Shown in pieces: positions 1 to 5,313 of a DNA stretch of 6,754 nt (its first letter is position 1; each line of letters begins with the position of its first letter). Origin of the DNA: an uncultured Flavobacterium sp. (GTDB lineage Bacteria > Bacteroidota > Bacteroidia > Flavobacteriales > Flavobacteriaceae). The DNA lies in NCBI GenBank assembly GCA_945957245.1, contig CAMFLD010000157.1, positions 1 to 6,754 of the forward strand, in the 5' to 3' direction. Position numbers and translations under genes: made by a program. Under the pieces are notes generated by a model. That model was given only the letters and a program-made list of their open reading frames with translations. It had not been told where the DNA came from and searched no databases.

Positions 1-15
1 AATTAATTCTGAAAA

Positions 16-1065
16 ATGAGATTTTATAACCTGCTAATTACCACTTCATTAGTACTGACCCTTATAAGTTGTGGAGACACCCAAAAAGAAAAACAAAGCT
101 ATTTTGGCTTTGACGAAAACAATATGAAACCTCTTTATCTGGCTACAGAGAAAGTAGATTTGACTTTATTGAATACCAAAAATAAAACTATTGACAGTGT
201 TGCTTATTATATAAATGACAAACGGGTTTCCTCTGTTAAAGCTAATGGCAAATTTACTTTAGACCTGAATGGAAAAAAACTAGGGTACCAAAATATAAAA
301 GCCCTCGTTTATTTTGAAGGGGATACAGTTTCTACTAAAACCCGTATTGAAGTGGCTTCAGGTGTTGAGCCAAAATCATTGAAATATACTGTTGTCAATA
401 CTTATCCTCATGATATCAATGCCTTCACGGAAGGTTTTGAGTTTTTCCGTGATACGCTTATGGAAAGTACCGGACAAAACGGAAAATCTTATTTTGCTAA
501 AACCAATTATAAAACGGGAGCTACCTACAAAAAAGTAGATCTTGATGCTCAATATTTTGGTGAAGGTATTACCGTGCTGAATAACAAAATCTATCAATTG
601 ACCTGGCAGAATAAAACCGGATTTATCTACGATGCCAATACACTTAAAAAAATTAAAACATTTACATTCGACAAAAACGTTGAAGGCTGGGGAATGACGA
701 ATGATGGTAAAAACATCTATCAATCAGACGGAACCGAAAAAATCTGGACTATGAATCCGGAAACCCAGAAACTGGTCGATTATGTAAATGTATATACCAA
801 AACCAGTAAAATTAAAGCCATTAATGAGTTGGAATGGATTAACGGTAAAATTTATGGTAACATCTGGCAATATGATGCCATTGCTGTTATTGATCCAAAA
901 ACCGGTGCTGTTGAAGGTGTATTGGATTTATCAGCACTGCACGCCAAAATAACCAACAAAGAAGCGGATGTATTAAATGGGATTGCTTATAACAAAAAAA
1001 CAAATACCATTTTTGTAACCGGAAAAAACTGGGATAAAACATTTGAAATAAAAGTAAGCGAATAA
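16..1065 (+). CDS. Glutamine cyclotransferase family lipoprotein (glutaminyl-peptide cyclotransferase, type I-like)
   Basis: Predicted to convert N-terminal Gln of exported proteins to pyroglutamate, releasing ammonia. This role rests on family membership. The 349-residue product starts with a lipoprotein signal peptide: hydrophobic residues 5-17, then lipobox L-I-S-C with Cys19, so it should be anchored in the cell envelope and face the periplasm or outside. Residues about 40-115 form a beta-rich, Ig-like region of unknown role. Residues about 120-348 match the beta-propeller cyclotransferase family, with YPHDINAFTEGF (130-141), ESTG (150-153), FGEGIT (181-186), EGWGMTNDG (223-231), NELEWINGKIY (270-280), VLNGIAY (319-325) and VTGKNWDKTFEI (334-345). 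These are the conserved blocks I know from the plant-like type I enzymes, not the zinc-dependent type II fold. The ATG gives an intact signal peptide. No Shine-Dalgarno sequence is visible in the 15 available upstream bases. No terminator is evident in the 63 bases before the next + strand gene, so co-transcription is possible. Confidence 0.9.
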   Translation: MRFYNLLITTSLVLTLISCGDTQKEKQSYFGFDENNMKPLYLATEKVDLTLLNTKNKTIDSVAYYINDKRVSSVKANGKFTLDLNGKKLGYQNIKALVYFEGDTVSTKTRIEVASGVEPKSLKYTVVNTYPHDINAFTEGFEFFRDTLMESTGQNGKSYFAKTNYKTGATYKKVDLDAQYFGEGITVLNNKIYQLTWQNKTGFIYDANTLKKIKTFTFDKNVEGWGMTNDGKNIYQSDGTEKIWTMNPETQKLVDYVNVYTKTSKIKAINELEWINGKIYGNIWQYDAIAVIDPKTGAVEGVLDLSALHAKITNKEADVLNGIAYNKKTNTIFVTGKNWDKTFEIKVSE

Positions 1066-1128
1066 TTTTTAAGACGCTTTCCAACCTTTTGTCCAAAATA
1101 GGGCTCTTTATAATAAAAGTGAATTATT

Positions 1129-1446
1129 ATGGCCAAAATTAATATCTCTATTCCGCAACCCTGCCACGAAAACTGGGAAACCATGACGCCTTCCGACCGC
1201 GGTCGTTTCTGTGCCTCGTGTCAAAAGAATGTAGTCGATTTTAACAAAGCTTCCGATAGGGAAATTGTTACTGCTTTTCAAAAGGACAGCAACCTTTGCA
1301 GCCGTTTTTTAAATTCACAACTCAACCGTGATTTAGTCAAACCCGAAAAGAAAAATCCTGTTTGGCTGGCAACCTTTACCGCTTTTATAAGTTTGTTTGG
1401 CCTAAACGAAGCTGTATCGCAAGAAAAAGTGCCTACAGAGCAAACT
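1129..1446 (+). repeat. Tandem gene-duplication repeat, copy 1 (5' part)
   Basis: This is the first 106 codons of paralogue 1. Aligned without gaps to 1820-2137, I count about 42 differing bases of 318, roughly 87% DNA identity. Similarity drops sharply after this point and returns only at the 3' ends of the two genes. Confidence 0.85.
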
Positions 1447-1815
1447 GATAACAGAGCTTTAGGAAAATATATAATTACCGAACCAAAACCTACGGAGATA
1501 GAAGTTTCAGGAGTGGTTTCAGATAAAACAGGCCCATTGCCGGGAGCGACTGTAACACTTAAAAGAACTGGTAAATCAGTACAAACAGACATTGATGGAA
1601 ATTATAAAATCAATGCCGAATACAATGACATTTTAATTTTCTCATTTGTTGGTGTTGAAGATAAAGAAATTGTTGTTGATGCGAACATTGTAAACCAATG
1701 CAATAACCAAGTTCCATTAAAAACTATTCTTGAAGGAGCTATTAATGGCTTTCCTGAAAAAAAGCGTACATTTCTAGGAAAAATATTCCATCGTATTGGT
1801 AATTTATTTAGATAA
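1129..1815 (+). CDS. Four-cysteine / single-hydrophobic-segment / CarboxypepD_reg-like protein, paralogue 1
   Basis: Function unknown. The 228 residues divide into four parts. Residues 1-70 are a compact soluble module with Cys12, a C28-x2-C31 pair and Cys57, consistent with metal binding but not proof of it. Residues 71-97 have a basic stretch (KPEKK), a hydrophobic run 77-92, and AVS before Gln98, resembling an internal signal peptide or membrane anchor. Residues about 124-185 resemble a CarboxypepD_reg-like domain, with PLPGATVTLK and TDIDGNYKI, the small beta fold also found at the N-termini of Bacteroidetes TonB-dependent receptors. Residues 211-228 are a basic amphipathic tail (KKRTFLGKIFHRIGNLFR). 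A fifth cysteine, Cys191, is not shared with the paralogue. I recall similar N-terminal modules in other uncharacterised Bacteroidetes proteins. The ATG start is supported by exact alignment with the next gene's start. There is no Shine-Dalgarno sequence upstream. Confidence 0.88.
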   Translation: MAKINISIPQPCHENWETMTPSDRGRFCASCQKNVVDFNKASDREIVTAFQKDSNLCSRFLNSQLNRDLVKPEKKNPVWLATFTAFISLFGLNEAVSQEKVPTEQTDNRALGKYIITEPKPTEIEVSGVVSDKTGPLPGATVTLKRTGKSVQTDIDGNYKINAEYNDILIFSFVGVEDKEIVVDANIVNQCNNQVPLKTILEGAINGFPEKKRTFLGKIFHRIGNLFR

Positions 1816-1819
1816 TTTT

Positions 1820-2137
1820 ATGGCCAGAATCAATATCTCCATACCGCAACCCTGCCAAGAAAACTGGGAAACCATGACGCCTTCTGATCGGGGTCGTTTC
1901 TGTGCTTCGTGTCAAAAGAATGTAATCGATTTTACCAAAGCTTCCGACAGAGAAATCGTTTCTGCCTTTCAACAAAATAATAACCTTTGCGGCCGTTTTT
2001 TAAATTCGCAACTCAACCGTGATTTGGTCAAATCCGAAAAGAAAAATCCTGTTTGGCTGGCTACCGTTACCGCTTTTATAAGCCTGTTTAGTTTAAACGA
2101 AGTTGTATCTCAGGAAAAAACACCTACTGAACAAACC
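1820..2137 (+). repeat. Tandem gene-duplication repeat, copy 2 (5' part)
   Basis: Second copy of the 318-bp unit at 1129-1446. The gene ends also match: the last 18 bases of both genes, stop codon included (1798-1815 and 2501-2518), are identical, ggtaatttatttagataa. Confidence 0.85.
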
Positions 2138-2518
2138 ATTAATCAGAAGATTTCGGGAATAACACCAAAACTTATGATTCAAATAAAAGGTCAAGTTCTG
2201 GATGATGAAGGTTCACCATTAGGTAATGTATTGATTTTGGTAAAAAACAAAAAAATCACTTTTTCATCAGATGAATCAGGAAACTTCAATGTATTGATTG
2301 AACCTAGGGATATCTTGTTTTTTTCAAAAGAAGGTTATACTTCAGAAAATGAGGAGTACTTTTTTGATACTGAAAGAGGACACTTTAATGTACGTTTATA
2401 TAAAGTAGGGATTCATAGTTACATGTTAGGTGGTGCCATTTCAGGGACAATGATTTCCTCGAAAAAACGAACTCTTTTCGGTCGTTTCTTCCATTGGATA
2501 GGTAATTTATTTAGATAA
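1820..2518 (+). CDS. Four-cysteine / single-hydrophobic-segment / CarboxypepD_reg-like protein, paralogue 2
   Basis: Function unknown; a tandem duplicate of the preceding gene, starting 4 nt after its stop and probably translated from the same mRNA. An in-frame ATG at 1796 would add eight residues inside the upstream gene. I chose 1820 because from there the product aligns with the paralogue from its first residue (MARINISIPQPC against MAKINISIPQPC). The product is 232 residues. Cys12, Cys28, Cys31 and Cys57 are all conserved, and these are its only cysteines. Residues 77-92 are hydrophobic and followed by VVS-Gln98. Residues about 119-185 are a CarboxypepD_reg-like beta domain (QVLDDEGSPLGNVLI, then DESGNFNV). 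Residues 215-232 repeat the basic tail as KKRTLFGRFFHWIGNLFR. Over the first 106 residues I count 14 differences from paralogue 1 (about 87% identical), while residues about 107-200 are strongly diverged. Confidence 0.88.
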   Translation: MARINISIPQPCQENWETMTPSDRGRFCASCQKNVIDFTKASDREIVSAFQQNNNLCGRFLNSQLNRDLVKSEKKNPVWLATVTAFISLFSLNEVVSQEKTPTEQTINQKISGITPKLMIQIKGQVLDDEGSPLGNVLILVKNKKITFSSDESGNFNVLIEPRDILFFSKEGYTSENEEYFFDTERGHFNVRLYKVGIHSYMLGGAISGTMISSKKRTLFGRFFHWIGNLFR

Positions 2519-2550
2519 AAAAGTCCCGTTTTTGAAACGGGACTTTTTTT
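2517..2550. terminator. Bidirectional rho-independent terminator between convergent genes
   Basis: A perfect 11-bp stem, aagtcccgttt (2521-2531) with aaacgggactt (2535-2545), closes a 3-nt loop. It is flanked by an A run (2517-2522) and a T run (2544-2550), so each strand reads as a GC-containing hairpin followed by a U tract. It ends paralogue 2 on the + strand and the small secreted-protein gene on the - strand. It overlaps both stop codons, the + stop at 2516-2518 and the - stop at 2549-2551. Confidence 0.92.
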
Positions 2551-3133
2551 ATTTCTTTTTAAACTCTATTTTGTCTTTGTCATAAGCAAAAGTGGTTTGC
2601 TGGTTTTTGCCCTTTTGGGTTATTGTTCCATCCGGATTTAATACAAATTCAAAGCCTTCCCTTCTGATTTTTTCCTGTGTTTCAGAAGCCGCTGTTCCGC
2701 CAAGGGAAACTTTTTCAGTAATATGATTGGTTAGTTGGTAATTGGAGTACACTTGTTTTTTCGAAACCAATTCATAAATTACCGAATATACTGTTGTTTT
2801 GTCTTCTGTTTTATTTGCCGATACTGTTGTACTAACTTCAGTCCAGGTAAGCAGGTATAATTTAACTCCGTTTGCCATGAAAGAACTTAATTTACAGTTA
2901 TTAGGTTTAAAAGCAGCATCTACAGCTTTTACTACTAAAGCATCGTTTGTTTTTCCTTTTTCAGTTATGGAAATCTGAAAGTTTCCATTTTTGATTTCTA
3001 CCTGTAGGTTGTCGAGTTTTGGCAAGGCTGATGCAGTAGCGGTGGTTGCTTTTTTACCTCCTCCTTTTTTCTTTTGGGCTACCCCATTAAACGTTAACAA
3101 TCCCATACATAGAAACAAGAATATTTTTTTCAT
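2549..3133 (-). CDS. Secreted or periplasmic protein of unknown function
   Basis: I do not recognise this 194-residue family. Residues 1-19 are a classic Sec signal peptide: MKK, a hydrophobic core to about residue 15, then GVA before Gln20, giving a signal peptidase I site with Gln as the new N-terminus. No lipobox follows Cys9, which lies inside the hydrophobic core. The mature protein opens with a very basic, flexible stretch (QKKKGGGKK, then a T/A-rich linker to about residue 36). The rest looks like alternating beta strands, including VKLYLLTWTEV (90-100) and TTVYSVIYELV (113-123). A turn at NPDGTITQKG (166-175) resembles a beta-hairpin, and the protein ends in a basic KKK. Cys80 is the only cysteine in the mature protein. 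The gene lies downstream of dnaK on the same strand but behind a strong terminator, so it probably uses its own promoter. No Shine-Dalgarno sequence precedes its ATG. Confidence 0.85.
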   Translation of the reverse strand: MKKIFLFLCMGLLTFNGVAQKKKGGGKKATTATASALPKLDNLQVEIKNGNFQISITEKGKTNDALVVKAVDAAFKPNNCKLSSFMANGVKLYLLTWTEVSTTVSANKTEDKTTVYSVIYELVSKKQVYSNYQLTNHITEKVSLGGTAASETQEKIRREGFEFVLNPDGTITQKGKNQQTTFAYDKDKIEFKKK

Positions 3134-3163
3134 AGCTAAATGATTTTTTGGTTAAATAGAAAG

Positions 3164-3190
3164 CCAATGTACAAAATAATCCTTTCACAA
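3164..3190 (-). promoter_or_regulatory. Candidate flavobacterial promoter for the small secreted-protein gene
   Basis: On the - strand, TTG (3188-3190) is followed after 16 bases by TACATTGG (3164-3171). The latter matches seven of eight positions of the Bacteroidetes -7 element TAnnTTTG. The usual spacing to the -33 TTG is somewhat longer, so this is tentative. It lies just downstream of the dnaK terminator and would give a leader of about 20-30 bases. Confidence 0.35.
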
Positions 3191-3200
3191 ACTGTTAAAT

Positions 3201-3232
3201 AAAAAAACCGGATAATTGCTTATCCGGTTTTT
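3201..3232 (-). terminator. Rho-independent terminator of dnaK
   Basis: The stem ccggataa (3208-3215) pairs with ttatccgg (3220-3227) around a ttgc loop. It is extended by an A run (3201-3207) pairing with a T run (3228-3232). Read on the - strand the hairpin is followed by at least seven T, placed 25 bases past the dnaK stop codon. The T run on the + strand is shorter but could give some bidirectional function. Confidence 0.88.
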
Positions 3233-3256
3233 GCTTAATACCTATTTTTAACTCTA

Positions 3257-5143
3257 TTACTTAACCTCTTCGAATTCTACATCCTGAGTGTTGTCACCCT
3301 GAGCTTCACCTTGCGGCTGTGCTTCCTGAGCCTGACCTGCCTGACCTTGAGCATACATAGCTTCTGTAGCAGTTTTCCATGCAGCATTTACTTTGTCAAG
3401 ACCACTTTGGATGGCACTTAAATCCTGAGCCTGATGAGCAGCTTTTAATTCTGTTAGAGCTGATTCGATAGTTGATTTATGCTCGTCAGATAGTTTATCT
3501 CCAAGCTCTTTCAATTGGCTTTCAGTTTGGAAAATCATACTGTCTGCTTCGTTTAGTTTGTCCGCTTTTTCTTTAGCAACTCTATCCGATTCAGCATTCA
3601 TCTCAGCATCTTTTTTCATTCTTTCAATTTCTTCCGGTGTCAATCCTGAAGACGCTTCGATACGGATGTCATGCGATTTTCCTGTTCCTTTGTCAGTAGC
3701 TGAAACTTTGATAATACCATTGGCATCGATATCAAAAGTTACTTCGATTTGAGGAACTCCTCTTGGTGCAGGCGGAATCCCGTCTAAGTGAAAACGCCCG
3801 ATAGTTTTGTTATCTGCAGCCATTGTTCTTTCTCCTTGTAATACATGGATTTCAACACTTGGCTGATTATCTGCTGCAGTAGAGAATACCTGTGACTTTT
3901 TAGTTGGGATAGTTGTATTGGCTTCAATCAATTTTGTCATTACATTACCCATAGTTTCAATTCCCAGAGATAAAGGTGTAACGTCAAGCAACAATACATC
4001 TTTTACATCTCCGGATAAAACTCCTCCCTGGATAGCAGCTCCGATAGCTACAACCTCATCAGGATTTACGCCTTTTGATGGTTTTTTACCAAAGAATTTT
4101 TCAACCTGCTCCTGAATTACCGGAATCCTTGTTGAACCTCCTACTAAGATTACTTCATCAATATCTGATGTTTTCAAACCAGCATCACTTAAAGCTTTTG
4201 CTACAGGTTCCATAGAACGTTTTACCAATTTTTCAGCTAATTGCTCAAATTTGGCTCTTGTTAATGTTTTTACCAGGTGTTTTGGACCTGAAGCTGTAGC
4301 AGTAACATAAGGTAAGTTGATTTCTGTTTGTGTTGAAGAAGACAACTCGATTTTAGCTTTCTCAGCAGCTTCTTTCAAACGTTGCAATGCCATTGGATCC
4401 AAACGCAAATCAATTCCTTCTTCAGAGTTGAATTCGTTAGCCATCCAATCAATGATTACCTGATCAAAATCATCACCTCCTAAGTGTGTGTCTCCATTGG
4501 TTGACAATACTTCAAATACTCCATCTCCTAATTCCAGTACCGAAATATCGAAAGTACCTCCTCCTAAATCGTAAACTGCAATCTTTTGGTCTTTTCCTTT
4601 TTTGTCCAATCCGTAAGCCAATGCTGCTGCTGTAGGCTCATTGATAATTCTCATTACTTTAAGACCGGCAATCTCACCGGCTTCTTTAGTAGCCTGACGT
4701 TGCGCATCATTAAAGTAAGCCGGTACGGTAATAACCGCTTCGGTTACGGTTTGCCCAAGATAATCTTCGGCTGTTTTTTTCATTTTTTGAAGTGTCATGG
4801 CAGACAATTCCTGTGGCGTATATAAACGTCCGTCAATATCAACACGTGGTGTGTTGTTGTCTCCTTTAACTACTGCGTAAGGCACTTTTTTGGCCTCATC
4901 AGTAACTTCAGCAAAAGTATGTCCCATAAAACGTTTGATGGAAGCAACCGTTTTTGTTGGATTGGTTACCGCCTGACGCTTAGCAGGATCTCCTACTTTA
5001 ATTTCTCCTCCATCAACAAATGCAATGATGGACGGTGTTGTTCTTTTTCCTTCTGAATTAGGGATAACTACTGCCTCCTGCCCTTCCATTACGGCAACGC
5101 AAGAATTTGTTGTTCCTAAGTCAATTCCAATTATTTTTCCCAT
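3257..5143 (-). CDS. dnaK: Molecular chaperone DnaK (Hsp70)
   Basis: Cytoplasmic ATP-dependent Hsp70 that binds exposed hydrophobic peptides in nascent or stressed proteins and cycles with DnaJ and GrpE. At 628 residues it is full length. The N-terminal nucleotide-binding domain has IDLGTTNS (7-14), Lys70, EPTAAALAYG (169-178), DLGGGTFDIS (192-201) and VGGSTRIP (334-341). The interdomain linker is DVLLLDVTPL (382-391). The substrate-binding beta domain follows (about 392-500), then the helical lid. A Q/A/G-rich flexible tail (about 598-620) ends in DVEFEEVK. Cys15 follows the phosphate-1 loop, as in E. coli DnaK. No dnaJ, grpE or hrcA gene lies beside it; downstream is its terminator and upstream a same-strand receptor gene 170 bases away. 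The ATG is confirmed by the conserved N-terminus and by a strong Shine-Dalgarno sequence. I see no truncation or altered catalytic residue. Confidence 0.99.
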   Translation of the reverse strand: MGKIIGIDLGTTNSCVAVMEGQEAVVIPNSEGKRTTPSIIAFVDGGEIKVGDPAKRQAVTNPTKTVASIKRFMGHTFAEVTDEAKKVPYAVVKGDNNTPRVDIDGRLYTPQELSAMTLQKMKKTAEDYLGQTVTEAVITVPAYFNDAQRQATKEAGEIAGLKVMRIINEPTAAALAYGLDKKGKDQKIAVYDLGGGTFDISVLELGDGVFEVLSTNGDTHLGGDDFDQVIIDWMANEFNSEEGIDLRLDPMALQRLKEAAEKAKIELSSSTQTEINLPYVTATASGPKHLVKTLTRAKFEQLAEKLVKRSMEPVAKALSDAGLKTSDIDEVILVGGSTRIPVIQEQVEKFFGKKPSKGVNPDEVVAIGAAIQGGVLSGDVKDVLLLDVTPLSLGIETMGNVMTKLIEANTTIPTKKSQVFSTAADNQPSVEIHVLQGERTMAADNKTIGRFHLDGIPPAPRGVPQIEVTFDIDANGIIKVSATDKGTGKSHDIRIEASSGLTPEEIERMKKDAEMNAESDRVAKEKADKLNEADSMIFQTESQLKELGDKLSDEHKSTIESALTELKAAHQAQDLSAIQSGLDKVNAAWKTATEAMYAQGQAGQAQEAQPQGEAQGDNTQDVEFEEVK

Positions 5144-5152
5144 TTTTATTAT

Positions 5153-5160
5153 CTCCTTTT
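5153..5160 (-). promoter_or_regulatory. Strong Shine-Dalgarno site of dnaK
   Basis: The - strand reads AAAAGGAG, with AGGAG placed 9 bases before the ATG at 5143. This is a near-complete match to the anti-Shine-Dalgarno sequence. None of the other four starts visible in the window has one. Confidence 0.8.
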
Positions 5161-5223
5161 AGGTTTTATTTTTTGATTATTCCTCTACGAGTGAATAGTA
5201 CTTTGTGTTGTACGTTTTCCCAA

Positions 5224-5288
5224 ATGACAACTACTGTGCCAAGCATTAAATTGTCAGTTTTTAGAAAGTAAATATGACAACATGACAT
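5224..5288. promoter_or_regulatory. Repeated TGACA motifs in the dnaK upstream region
   Basis: On the + strand ATGACAA occurs at 5224-5230 and 5274-5280. The reverse-oriented TTGTCA lies at 5251-5256, and ATGACAT at 5282-5288 sits directly beside the second copy. The first three are about 25 bases centre to centre. The cluster lies 80-145 bases upstream of the dnaK start, where a regulator could act. No known regulator is identified and the assignment is inferred from repetition alone. Confidence 0.4.
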
Positions 5289-5313
5289 TTTTCATGTACA
5301 AAAAGACAGAAAC

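Noticed and set aside
1083..1102. Imperfect hairpin (ccttttg / caaaatagg) after the cyclotransferase gene
   Set aside because: Bulged stem, a loop too small to be stable and no T tract, so it is not a terminator.
1087..1120. Possible promoter before paralogue 1 (TTG, then TAATAAAA about 19 bases on)
   Set aside because: The spacing fits but the -7 element matches TAnnTTTG only at TA.
1796..1819. In-frame ATG that would extend paralogue 2 by eight residues
   Set aside because: It overlaps the 3' end of paralogue 1, and the homologous start in paralogue 1 aligns with the ATG at 1820.
5189..5201. Possible CIRCE (HrcA) operator in the dnaK leader
   Set aside because: Only GAGTG is present; the rest of GAGTGCTAA and the inverted TTAGCACTC arm are missing.
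5280..5297. Hairpin ACATGA-N6-TCATGT as a terminator for the receptor gene
   Set aside because: Only a 6-bp AT-rich stem with no following T run on the - strand.
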